From Methylophaga sp. 41_12_T18 (lineage in GTDB: Bacteria; Pseudomonadota; Gammaproteobacteria; Nitrosococcales; Methylophagaceae): a stretch of 64,000 nucleotides of DNA. Below, piece after piece: positions 35,281 to 43,436 of the stretch. Where the stretch lies: the NCBI GenBank assembly GCA_002163115.1, contig MAAI01000008.1:1-64000 (forward strand). Reading direction: 5' to 3'. The stretch's first letter is position 1, and every line of letters starts with the position of its first letter. The notes under the pieces were generated by a model. That model made no database searches. It was not told where the DNA came from and worked only from the letters and a program-made list of their open reading frames with translations. A program made the translations under genes and the position numbers.

Positions 35281-36722
35281 GTTAGCTCGCCACCATACTC
35301 GTCACTGAACCGATATTGATTCTTGCCAGCACTTTTTGCCACATACATGGCTTCATCAGCTCGCTTCACTAGAAACTCCGGTGCCATTGTCGAGGATGAG
35401 GTAATAGCAATGCCTGTGCTAGCTGATACCGATATCCTGTTATCCTTAATAATAAATTCCTGACTCACTAAATCAGTTATTTTTTCAGCTACTAAAACAG
35501 CCCCTTCTCTATCATTTAGATTAGTGAGGATAATAATAAACTCATCCCCTCCTAACCTTGAAACAGTATCAAGACCTATACGAACACAGTCTTCTAAGCG
35601 TTTACCTACTTTATGTAGCAAATCATCACCAATACCATGACCAAAAGTATCGTTAACTTGCTTAAAGCCATCTAAGTCAATAAATAATACCGCAGTCATC
35701 GTTTGCATTCGTTGCGATGATTTTAGTGCTTGCCCTAGCCGATCCATCCCCAACACTCTATTTGGTAAATTGGTCACCGAATCAAAGTGGGCAAGTTGGT
35801 TTAACTTGTCTCGGTTTTGTTGTAACAACTTAGATTCATTAATAGTCAGAGCAATATATCGATTAACATAGGTAGAAAACATCACAGATGCCACCGTTAA
35901 AAATAAAATAATCACGGTCACCGTCGGTAACATCTCACCAATGAAGACTTCACCCGGTCGGTCTGGACGCCAAACTATATTTTTTTCATGTTTGCCAGTA
36001 GGAGATAGCATCGGCTCAAAGACATAACCTGACTCTATTTTTTGTGTGTGATCTTGTATCTGTAAATCATGTAAGCGAAATTGCTTTGACCAGTTGGCTA
36101 AGAGCTTTTGATCGATAATTTCAGTCAACATCAATACCCCGTATGCATGGCCAAACTTGAATTCATCGTTATCCACATTAGGTGCAATTACAGAGACAGC
36201 AATTAAGTGAAGCTCACCACCGATTACCATCACACCGGTAACAAAGTCTGGAGCTTTAAGGTTAGTAGCCAATGCTCGCTCAATCAACAATTTACTAGGA
36301 GGCGTTGAAAATATATCGGGGGGAGACGTTTCTACCTCGCCTTTGACAATAGACAATTGAGCCGTGTTTCCGCTATCAAAAACAACGATACGCTCAACAT
36401 TAAAAGCGTCCTTCATATAACTCCCTAAAAAATTTTCTTCTAAGAAGTCATAGTCTATTTTTTCGTCAGTTAAGGCTGCAACAGCTTCATTCCAAACACT
36501 ATAATCGATAGCTAACTTGCCCAGTTTATTATGCTCGGACTGAAATACACTTTGAAAGATAAGCGTTGAAGACTCAACAGAATAGTCGTTAAGTTTGTGA
36601 TAGGACTGATTGGATAGAAAAACGACATAGACAGCCACTCCAACCAACATAAAGAAGAGTAGATAAAGGCTTAGCTTGAGCTGGGTCAAAATACTATCAA
36701 TGCGATATTTCATCGTTATCAC
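35268..36722 (-). CDS. diguanylate cyclase with CHASE4-type sensor
   Basis: A 484-residue membrane protein. Membrane segment near 14-34, an extracytoplasmic CHASE4-like sensor (about 35-265, with the family feature DYSVWNEAVAAL), second membrane segment near 267-287, and a GGDEF domain beginning HFDSVTNLPNR. The active site is GGDEF (391-395) and should be active. The I-site position reads IGLD rather than RXXD, so product feedback is probably absent. ATG at 36722; M4 is an alternative start. The 3' end overlaps the ybiT terminator. Confidence 0.93.
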   Translation of the reverse strand: MITMKYRIDSILTQLKLSLYLLFFMLVGVAVYVVFLSNQSYHKLNDYSVESSTLIFQSVFQSEHNKLGKLAIDYSVWNEAVAALTDEKIDYDFLEENFLGSYMKDAFNVERIVVFDSGNTAQLSIVKGEVETSPPDIFSTPPSKLLIERALATNLKAPDFVTGVMVIGGELHLIAVSVIAPNVDNDEFKFGHAYGVLMLTEIIDQKLLANWSKQFRLHDLQIQDHTQKIESGYVFEPMLSPTGKHEKNIVWRPDRPGEVFIGEMLPTVTVIILFLTVASVMFSTYVNRYIALTINESKLLQQNRDKLNQLAHFDSVTNLPNRVLGMDRLGQALKSSQRMQTMTAVLFIDLDGFKQVNDTFGHGIGDDLLHKVGKRLEDCVRIGLDTVSRLGGDEFIIILTNLNDREGAVLVAEKITDLVSQEFIIKDNRISVSASTGIAITSSSTMAPEFLVKRADEAMYVAKSAGKNQYRFSDEYGGELTKKA

Positions 36723-36852
36723 TCACAATAGCGTTGAACTAACGTTAACTAGTGAAGCATTGAACTCTAAATCTTTAAGTCATCATAGCACTTTTATTCA
36801 TGTAGAATAAAATGACACAGCCACTTACTCTATAAATGAAAAGGATAATTTT

Positions 36853-37407
36853 ATGAGTTACTCAGCTAAATATCGTATCGTTTTCTTGTTCATTAGTTTA
36901 ATGATGATTTCACTAAGTCCTGCATCTATCGCAGCCTCTGCCACCGAAATTAACATTGGTGTTTCTGAGACCTTAAAACGCTTCAAACAAGATGTCTCCG
37001 GTGGTGAAGAATTCTTAAAACAAGCCAAAGGTGTCCTGGTATTCCCGAGTATTATTAAAGCCGGCTTTATTGTTGGTGGTGAATATGGTGAAGGTGCCCT
37101 ACTCATTGGTGATAAAACCATCGATTATTACAGTACAGCTGCAGCTTCCCTCGGATTTCAACTCGGTGCCCAATCTAAATCAGTCGTCTTAGTTTTTATG
37201 ACCAATGACGCACTTAAGTCATTTCAATCTAGCAAGGGTTGGAAGGCGGGTGTCGATGGCTCCGTTGCAGTTATTGAATGGGGTGTTGGCGAAGATATCA
37301 ATACTGTTGATATAAAAGATCCCATTATTGGCTTTGTCTTTAGCAATAAGGGATTGATGTTCAACTTAACGCTGGAAGGCTCAAAATTTACTAAAATCGA
37401 AAAGTAG
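36853..37407 (+). CDS. SYLF/YSC84-type exported protein
   Basis: A 184-residue protein with a signal peptide (hydrophobic about 10-25, cleavage after SIAA or so) and one SYLF (YSC84, DUF500) domain: AKGVLVFPSIIKAGFIVGGEYGEGALL, then GFQLGAQSKSVVLVFMT and KGLMFNLTLEGSKFTKI. SYLF domains bind lipids in eukaryotes; bacterial members are periplasmic or outer-membrane-associated with unclear role. Strong AAAGGATAA before the ATG. It is followed four bases later by an ASCH gene. Confidence 0.9.
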   Translation: MSYSAKYRIVFLFISLMMISLSPASIAASATEINIGVSETLKRFKQDVSGGEEFLKQAKGVLVFPSIIKAGFIVGGEYGEGALLIGDKTIDYYSTAAASLGFQLGAQSKSVVLVFMTNDALKSFQSSKGWKAGVDGSVAVIEWGVGEDINTVDIKDPIIGFVFSNKGLMFNLTLEGSKFTKIEK

Positions 37408-37411
37408 GATT

Positions 37412-37747
37412 ATGAAAAACTTAAATTACCCAGAAAAAACATGCGAAATAGATCGTCTCGTCACCCACCCTAAATTAGTTGAATCAGCCTTGGCTGGTAC
37501 AAAAACGCAACAACGACGTGATGGTGTTTATGCATATCCAGGTGAAACATTTGAATTAGAAGGTGTTAAATTTATCGTCACCAGTTTAGAACATAAGACC
37601 TTGGGCGATATGACCGATGCTGATGCACAAGCAGAAGGCTACCCTAGTATGGAGGCTTATAAAGCCCTTATATTAAGAATGCATGCCGGCATGCAATGGG
37701 ATGAAAGTCATCTTGTCTGGGTGCATGAATTCAAGAAAGAAAACTAA
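37412..37747 (+). CDS. ASCH-domain protein
   Basis: A 111-residue protein with the ASCH (PUA-like) fold: LAGTKTQQRRDGVYAYPGE, with the conserved Gly-x-Lys-x-x-x-x-R pattern, then VTSLEHKTLGDMTDADAQAEGYPSMEAYK and LVWVHEFK. ASCH proteins bind or modify RNA and some are amidohydrolases for acetylcytidine; which applies here is not clear. Four bases after the SYLF stop, with AGGAT as binding site, so it is translated from the same transcript. Confidence 0.85.
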   Translation: MKNLNYPEKTCEIDRLVTHPKLVESALAGTKTQQRRDGVYAYPGETFELEGVKFIVTSLEHKTLGDMTDADAQAEGYPSMEAYKALILRMHAGMQWDESHLVWVHEFKKEN

Positions 37748-37756
37748 ACAACGACC

Positions 37757-37795
37757 ATTAAAGACACTGCTAGTGCATTATTAGCAGTGTCTTTA
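37757..37795. terminator. bidirectional terminator hairpin
   Basis: Perfect 15-bp stem (37757-37771 with 37781-37795), core GACACTGCTA, nine-base loop, ending in TTTAA/TTAAA. Lies between the convergent ASCH and CheY-like genes. The T run is short, but symmetry and location support a two-way terminator. Confidence 0.85.
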
Positions 37796-37802
37796 ATAAC
37801 TT

Positions 37803-38168
37803 CTAAGCTAAAACCTTATTAACCACATTCACCAATTGGGTGGGGTTAAATGGTTTCACCAGCCAACCTGTTACCCCAGCTTCACGACCTTGCTGTTTGA
37901 CTGCCGCGCTAGACTCCGTTGTTAAAACAAGGATCGGAGTAAACTTATATTCAGCTTTCGCTCTTAATGCCGTCGCGAACTCTAAACCATTCATATTAGG
38001 CATATTCAAGTCAGTAATAACCAAATCAAATTTTTGTGTTTGTGCCGTTTGTAGTGCATTGGCGCCATCTACACAGTCGGTTAAAGTATGGGAGCCTTCT
38101 CCGCCTAATGTAAATACAACCATTTTTCGCATTGATGACGAGTCATCAACAATTAATATATTTGCCAT
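37803..38168 (-). CDS. CheY-like single-domain response regulator
   Basis: A 121-residue receiver domain without output domain. Acidic pair DD (8-9), phospho-acceptor D53 in LVITDLNMPNMNG, T in LVLTTES and K in GWLVKPFNP are all in place. The sequence (ILIVDDSSSMRKMV, LTTESSAAVKQQGREAG) resembles chemotaxis CheY-type regulators of PilG/CheY class. No chemotaxis genes are near. It may act by protein contact with flagellar or pilus motors; partner kinase unknown. Confidence 0.9.
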   Translation of the reverse strand: MANILIVDDSSSMRKMVVFTLGGEGSHTLTDCVDGANALQTAQTQKFDLVITDLNMPNMNGLEFATALRAKAEYKFTPILVLTTESSAAVKQQGREAGVTGWLVKPFNPTQLVNVVNKVLA

Positions 38169-38234
38169 CTAAAATCTTTTTCCATTTTTATTTAGTAAGA
38201 ACGTTAATCTTTAACGTTCCAGTCCTTTTGAAGT

Positions 38235-38444
38235 CTAATCTTCTATTCTAAAACCAACTTTAATCGTTACTTGCCAGTATTTCACTCCCCCCTCTTCGAT
38301 ATAACCACGCGTATCAATCACTTGAAACCAGTGTAAGTTTTTTACCGTTTCATTTGCTTTTGCAATGGCGTTTTGAATCGCTTGATCTGAACTGTCTGCT
38401 GAGCTACCAGTGAGTTCAATATGTTTATATGTATGCTCGGTCAT
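38235..38444 (-). CDS. dodecin flavin-storage protein
   Basis: A 69-residue dodecin. The hallmark segment is HIELTGSSADSSDQAIQNAI, followed by LHWFQVIDTRGYIEEGG (the Trp that stacks with flavin is W39) and WQVTIKVGFRIE. Twelve subunits form a hollow shell that binds riboflavin or FMN in pairs. ATG start with GGAGAGAAG upstream. Single gene. Confidence 0.95.
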   Translation of the reverse strand: MTEHTYKHIELTGSSADSSDQAIQNAIAKANETVKNLHWFQVIDTRGYIEEGGVKYWQVTIKVGFRIED

Positions 38445-38853
38445 TTCTTCTCTCCTTAAATATTTATCTACGTAAATAGAGTCAGCCTACAACACTATTT
38501 TGCCTAGGCTGAGCCTTCATATCACAATCAGTTCTGACTTAGACAATATGACACGCCTACGGATAATCAGCCAAGTAAAATTTCTATTTTTAGCCATTCA
38601 ATTCCTGATAATAATGCGATTCCTCATATCAGTAAGCCCAAATACAGCTTAACTTCATTCAAATTGATTTCTAAACAAGCTTTTGGCGTTATAATAGAAG
38701 CCTATAAATTCCTATTTCTGTATCAATTTAGTCAATTATTTAACAGACTGATTTGACTGGCTTTTATTATGAAACTTGCGTATAATTGTTCGATTGGTTT
38801 CTCCCTCTATTCAGCTTACGATAGATAACAAGCTGGTTTTCACAGGTTAATAC
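38445..38853 (+). promoter_or_regulatory. 409-bp intergenic region: leader of the DEAD-box helicase gene
   Basis: Between dodecin (minus) and deaD (plus). Two TATAAT hexamers are seen on the plus strand, 38690-38695 and 38781-38786, neither with a good -35 at normal spacing. The second would give a leader of about 60 bases before the ATG. Such leaders are common for cold-inducible helicase genes, but I see no clear cold-box. The rest is AT-rich and without other features. Confidence 0.4.
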
Positions 38854-40668
38854 ATGTCCACTGAAGAACAACAATCTACGCCTTTATTCTCTGAATTAGG
38901 CTTATCTGCTCCTATTTTAAAAGCTGTGCAAGAAGCCGGCTATGAAACGCCATCACCGATACAAGCACAAAGTATTGCACCATTATTAGAAGGTCGCGAT
39001 CTGCTTGGCCAAGCACAAACGGGTACAGGTAAAACCGCTGCTTTCTCATTGCCGCTATTAAGTCGTATTGATGTAAAATCTAAGATGCCGCAGATGTTGG
39101 TATTAGCACCAACTCGCGAACTTGCCATTCAAGTTGCTGAAGCCATTCAAAGTTACGCGCGACATATGAAAGGTTTACATGTGTTGCCTATTTATGGTGG
39201 CCAAAGCATGGGCATTCAACTACGTCAATTGCAACGTAACCCACAGGTCATCGTCGGCACACCGGGGCGGATCCTTGATCATATTCGTCGTAGCACCTTA
39301 AAACTTGGTGAGCTAAAATCATTGGTTTTAGATGAAGCTGATGAAATGTTACGTATGGGCTTTATTGATGATGTAGAAACCATCCTAAAAGAAACACCAG
39401 ATAGCCGTCAGGTCGCATTGTTCTCAGCAACAATGCCTAGCGCTATTCATCGTGTCGCGACTCGTTACTTAAAAGATCCGGTAGAAATTCGTATCAAATC
39501 GAAGACTACAACCATGGAAACAATCAATCAACGTTACTGGCAAGTGACTGGCATGCATAAACTTGATGCCTTAACTCGTATTCTTGAAGTTGAAGAATTT
39601 GATGCCATGATCATTTTTGTTCGCACAAAAAACTCTACTGCTGAACTTGCTGAAAAATTAGAAGCGCGCGGTTACTCCAGTTCACCACTTAACGGTGATA
39701 TGAACCAAGCTGCACGTGAAAAAGCTATTGAGCGGATGAAAAAAGGTAAGTTAGACATCTTAGTCGCAACCGATGTCGCTGCTCGTGGCCTCGATATTGC
39801 TCGAATGAGCCATGTTGTGAACTATGACATTCCTTACGATACTGAATCTTATGTTCACCGTATTGGTCGAACAGGCCGTGCCGGTCGTAAAGGTGAGGCT
39901 ATCTTGTTTGTTTCACCTCGTGAAAAACGCATGTTATTCGCGATTGAAAAAGCAACACGTCAAACTATTGCAAAAATGCAGTTACCAAGCACTGAAGATA
40001 TTGCTGACCGTCGAGTCATGCAATTTAACCAACAACTCAGTGAAACAATGGAAGCTCAAGACTTAAGTTTCTTTGAAAAAGTGATCAGTGACTACCAACA
40101 AGAACACAATGCTGATCCACTTGAAGTTGCCGCAGCCTTAACCTATTTAGTGCAAAAAACACGTCCGCTAAAACCGGTTAAACATGTGCAAGAGCGTCCG
40201 GCTCGTGCAGAGCGTGAACGTGGTAGCCGTAATGAGCGACCAGAACGAGGCGATCGTGAACGTTCACCTCGTCGTAGCAATCGTTCTTCTGAACATAAAG
40301 CTGAACAAGGTATGCAAACATACCGTGTCGAAGTCGGTCGTACACATGGCGTCGAAGTTAAAAACTTAGTCGGTGCTATTGCAAATGAAGCCGGTATTGA
40401 TAGCAAAGACATTGGTCGTATTAGCTTACAAGATAGCCATAGCACAATCGATTTACCGGAAGGCATGCCAAAAGATTTATTCCAACAATTACGCAAAGTT
40501 TGGGTCTGTAACAAACAGCTTGAACTAAGCTTAATGGGTGCAGGTGAAGCTAGCTCTGATGACTCGTCTCCTCGTAAACCAAGACGTTCAGGTAAGCCTC
40601 GCTCACGACCTCGTGATGCATCTCGTCGACCTAGTACTCGACGTAGCAATAAACCAAGCAGTGATTAA
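38854..40668 (+). CDS. deaD: ATP-dependent DEAD-box RNA helicase DeaD/CsdA
   Basis: Unwinds RNA in ribosome assembly and mRNA decay, chiefly in the cold. Motifs in order: Q motif (FSELGLSAPILKAVQEAGYETPSPIQ in parts), Walker A AQTGTGKT, PTRELA, TPGR, DEAD in VLDEADEML, SAT, then HRIGRTGRAGR. After the core come a basic linker with RGSRNERPERGDRER, a DbpA/CsdA RNA-binding domain (TYRVEVGRTHGVEVKNLVGAIANEAG, about 488-560), and an Arg/Ser-rich tail. 604 residues, close to the E. coli length. Large antisense open frames here reflect the Arg/Ser codons. Confidence 0.95.
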   Translation: MSTEEQQSTPLFSELGLSAPILKAVQEAGYETPSPIQAQSIAPLLEGRDLLGQAQTGTGKTAAFSLPLLSRIDVKSKMPQMLVLAPTRELAIQVAEAIQSYARHMKGLHVLPIYGGQSMGIQLRQLQRNPQVIVGTPGRILDHIRRSTLKLGELKSLVLDEADEMLRMGFIDDVETILKETPDSRQVALFSATMPSAIHRVATRYLKDPVEIRIKSKTTTMETINQRYWQVTGMHKLDALTRILEVEEFDAMIIFVRTKNSTAELAEKLEARGYSSSPLNGDMNQAAREKAIERMKKGKLDILVATDVAARGLDIARMSHVVNYDIPYDTESYVHRIGRTGRAGRKGEAILFVSPREKRMLFAIEKATRQTIAKMQLPSTEDIADRRVMQFNQQLSETMEAQDLSFFEKVISDYQQEHNADPLEVAAALTYLVQKTRPLKPVKHVQERPARAERERGSRNERPERGDRERSPRRSNRSSEHKAEQGMQTYRVEVGRTHGVEVKNLVGAIANEAGIDSKDIGRISLQDSHSTIDLPEGMPKDLFQQLRKVWVCNKQLELSLMGAGEASSDDSSPRKPRRSGKPRSRPRDASRRPSTRRSNKPSSD

Positions 40669-40670
40669 TA

Positions 40671-40699
40671 AAAAGCCCTCTTTATGAGGGCTTTTTTTT
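40671..40699 (+). terminator. intrinsic terminator of deaD
   Basis: Ten-bp stem AAAAGCCCTC/GAGGGCTTTT (40671-40680 with 40686-40695), TTTAT loop, long T run. Starts three bases after the deaD stop. Confidence 0.95.
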
Positions 40700-40750
40700 G
40701 GCTACCATCCAAATGCTTCCACTCTTAGCTTCAACATGTAAAATAACCCC

Positions 40751-41980
40751 ATGTTAAATTTCATTTGGATCAGCTTTTTTTTCATTGCCTTTATAGTGGC
40801 ACTCATCAAACTATTTGTTTTTGGTAATACAGAAATATTCGGCCAGTTAATGACCGCTATGTTTAGTTTATCTAAAACAGCATTCGAAATTTCACTGGGC
40901 CTAGCCGGTATCTTAGCTTTATGGCTAGGTATTATGCGTATTGGTGAACGTAGTGGCTTTATTGACTTATTAACGCGTGGCTTAGCCCCCCTCTTTGCCA
41001 AACTGATGCCAGAAGTCCCTAAAGGCCACCCAGCATTAGGTGCCATGGTGATGAATATAGCTGCTAATGCTTTAGGTCTCGATAATGCAGCAACACCGCT
41101 GGGCATTAAAGCTATGAATGAGCTGCAAAAGCTCAACCCTTTTAAAGATACCGCCAGCAATGCTCAAATTCTGTTTTTGGTCATCAATACTTCTGCTGTT
41201 ACTTTATTCCCAGTCACCATTTTTACTTATCGCGCGCAGTTAGGAGCAGAAAACCCTACCGACGTGTTTATCCCAATTCTCATCGCCACCTATGCTTCAA
41301 CGATGGTCGGTCTATTAACTGTCGCCTGGGTACAAAAAATAAATTTATTCGATCGAGTAGTATTGAGTTATTTGGCGGTTTTTACCCTTCTCGTAGTAGG
41401 TTTACTCAGCTACTTCTCAAGCTTGCCACAAGCAGAAATGTTGATGCAGTCAGCCCTCATTAGCAATGTCATTTTATTTTCTCTGGTTATGCTATTTATT
41501 TCTGGCGCAGTCGTTAAAAAAGTAAATGCTTATGAGGCTTTCATTGATGGTGCTAAAGAAGGCTTTGCAACAGCCATCAAAATCATTCCTTATTTAGTCG
41601 CTATGTTAGTAGCCATTGGCGTATTTCGAGCCAGTGGTGCCCTCGATATTTTATCTTCTGGCTTACGTAGCATCGTGTTAAGTCTAAATTTTGATGACCG
41701 TTTTATTGAAGGCTTACCTACGGCTTTAATGAAACCGTTTAGTGGTAGTGGTGCCCGTGCGATGATGGTTGATACCATGCAAGCTTATGGTGCTGACTCC
41801 TTTGCCGGTCGATTATCATCAATTGTGCAAGGCAGTACAGAAACAACCTTTTATGTACTTGCAGTTTATTTTGGTTCAGTCGGCATTAAGAATATTCGTC
41901 ATGCCGCAGCTTGTGGACTTGCTGCAGATTTTGCTGGCATTATTGCTGCTATTGCCGTCTGTTATTGGTTCTTTGGTTAA
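40751..41980 (+). CDS. fused SpmA-SpmB-like membrane protein (nucleoside recognition/Gate domains)
   Basis: A 409-residue membrane protein with about nine or ten hydrophobic segments. The N-terminal ~200 residues correspond to SpmA (IMRIGERSGFIDLL, APLFAKLMPEVPKGHPALGAM, NALGLDNAATPLGIKAM) and the C-terminal half to SpmB (AYEAFIDGAKEGFATAIKIIPYLVAMLVAIGVFRASGALD and MKPFSGSGARAMM). In Bacillus spmA and spmB act in spore dehydration. In Gammaproteobacteria a fused form occurs in non-spore-formers and its role is unknown; a transport function is likely from the Gate/nucleoside-recognition domains. Confidence 0.85.
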   Translation: MLNFIWISFFFIAFIVALIKLFVFGNTEIFGQLMTAMFSLSKTAFEISLGLAGILALWLGIMRIGERSGFIDLLTRGLAPLFAKLMPEVPKGHPALGAMVMNIAANALGLDNAATPLGIKAMNELQKLNPFKDTASNAQILFLVINTSAVTLFPVTIFTYRAQLGAENPTDVFIPILIATYASTMVGLLTVAWVQKINLFDRVVLSYLAVFTLLVVGLLSYFSSLPQAEMLMQSALISNVILFSLVMLFISGAVVKKVNAYEAFIDGAKEGFATAIKIIPYLVAMLVAIGVFRASGALDILSSGLRSIVLSLNFDDRFIEGLPTALMKPFSGSGARAMMVDTMQAYGADSFAGRLSSIVQGSTETTFYVLAVYFGSVGIKNIRHAAACGLAADFAGIIAAIAVCYWFFG

Positions 41981-42058
41981 GCGCTGCTAGTTTTTGTTGC
42001 GAGAGAGAACAAAACAGGTCTATAGTTAGATTATTACTAATCAAACAAGGAGTTAGCT

Positions 42059-42802
42059 ATGAAAAAAGCACTCTCTGTTAGCTATGCTGTTATTAGTTAT
42101 CTAATATTCTTCACTGTTTTTCTTTATCTAATCGCCTTTGTTGGCGATCTTATTGCTCCCAAGACGGTAAGCTCTGGTACGACACAACAATTCAGTACAG
42201 CCTTGTCTATCAATATACTTCTGATCAGCCTATTTGCCATCCAACACACCATCATGGCTCGACAGTCATTTAAACAGTGGTTCACTCAATACATCCCCAC
42301 TCATTTGGAACGTAGTAGTTATATGCTTGCCACTAGTATTGTTCTAGCTCTATTGTTTTGCTACTGGCAGCCGATAGAAGGTAAGTTATGGGAGTTTAGC
42401 CATCCCATTTTAGTTAATCTATTTTATATATTATTTGCTAGTGGCTGGCTTCTTGTCTTAATTTCAACCTTCCTCACCAATCATTTTGACTTGTTTGGCC
42501 TTCGCCAAGCTTATCTGTATGCCATTGATAAGCCTTATAGCCATTTGCCATTCAGCAATCATTGGTTTTACCAATGGCTTAGGCACCCGATGATGTTAGG
42601 TTTATTAATTGCTTTTTGGTTTACACCCATCATGACAATCAGTCACTTAATGTTTAGTGTTGGCATGACAATCTACATATTTGTCGGTATAAACTTTGAA
42701 GAAAAGAGTTTAATTAAATTACTGGGTGAAGACTACATCCAGTATCGCAACAACACCCCGATGTTATTGCCGTGTAAATGCAAATGTAAAGATGCTCAAT
42801 AA
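42059..42802 (+). CDS. mddA: MddA-like methanethiol S-methyltransferase
   Basis: A 247-residue membrane protein of the NnrU/isoprenylcysteine methyltransferase group with about five membrane segments. Conserved region: WFYQWLRHPMMLGLLIAFWFTP then THISH-type segment TISHLMFSVGMTIYIFVGINFEEKSLIKLLGEDY, as in MddA, which methylates methanethiol to dimethyl sulfide with SAM. A short Cys/Lys-rich tail (CKCKCKD) is unusual. Family members outside the verified group could methylate other thiols. RBS AAGGAG before ATG. Confidence 0.7.
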   Translation: MKKALSVSYAVISYLIFFTVFLYLIAFVGDLIAPKTVSSGTTQQFSTALSINILLISLFAIQHTIMARQSFKQWFTQYIPTHLERSSYMLATSIVLALLFCYWQPIEGKLWEFSHPILVNLFYILFASGWLLVLISTFLTNHFDLFGLRQAYLYAIDKPYSHLPFSNHWFYQWLRHPMMLGLLIAFWFTPIMTISHLMFSVGMTIYIFVGINFEEKSLIKLLGEDYIQYRNNTPMLLPCKCKCKDAQ

Positions 42803-42881
42803 ATTGAACTAAACATAGTAAGATAGCTGCTCATTTATAATTTAAGTTTACTGCTTAGCTTAAAAAGTCGTTAGGAATATA

Positions 42882-43427
42882 ATGAAAAAAAGTGCCCTTG
42901 AAATCCTCCAACTCGGCCACCCACATTTGCGGCGCACTTCACATGTTATTCCTGATCCCAGTGATGTTGAGTTTCAAGATTTTACGGCTCGTCTAGTCGA
43001 GTTTGTCAGGCAACAAGGCGGTATGGGCATTGCTGCACCACAAGTTAATGTTGCATCACGTATGTTTATTATGAGTTCACATCCCAACTCTCGTTACCCC
43101 ACTGCTCCTATCATGGATGCTACGGTGGTGATCAATCCTGAAATAACTTGGACTTCACCAGAAATAGAAAAAGATTGGGAAGGCTGTTTAAGCTTACCGG
43201 GGATTCGCGGTTTAGTATCTCGCCATAAAAAGATAAAAGTAAGCTACCTTTCAGCAAGCGGTGAACAGATCGAAACTGAATATACTGATTTTTTAGCTCG
43301 AATATTCCAACATGAACTGGATCACCTTAATGGCACAGTCTTTCTCGATCGAGTTGATAGCACTCATGAAATCATGATGGAACAAGAGTGGCAACGTCGC
43401 GTTATTGATAATAACGAAGTCGATTAA
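42882..43427 (+). CDS. def: peptide deformylase
   Basis: Removes the formyl group from the N-terminal Met of new proteins. The 181-residue enzyme has all three motifs: motif 1 GMGIAAPQV (general form GXGXAAXQ), motif 2 EGCLSLPG with the metal-binding Cys, and motif 3 QHELDHLNG with the two metal His and catalytic Glu. It does not sit beside fmt, unlike the housekeeping def of many Gammaproteobacteria, so it may be a second copy. ATG start with AGGAA upstream. Convergent with DUF3549. Confidence 0.93.
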   Translation: MKKSALEILQLGHPHLRRTSHVIPDPSDVEFQDFTARLVEFVRQQGGMGIAAPQVNVASRMFIMSSHPNSRYPTAPIMDATVVINPEITWTSPEIEKDWEGCLSLPGIRGLVSRHKKIKVSYLSASGEQIETEYTDFLARIFQHELDHLNGTVFLDRVDSTHEIMMEQEWQRRVIDNNEVD

Positions 43428-43436
43428 CTCAGTAAG

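Noticed and set aside
40143-40649. 168-codon minus-strand frame, rich in Arg/Ser/Leu
   Set aside because: Antisense shadow of the Arg/Ser-rich tail of deaD.
40702-41160. 152-codon minus-strand frame
   Set aside because: Antisense to the 5' part of the SpmAB-like gene, which has clear membrane-protein motifs.
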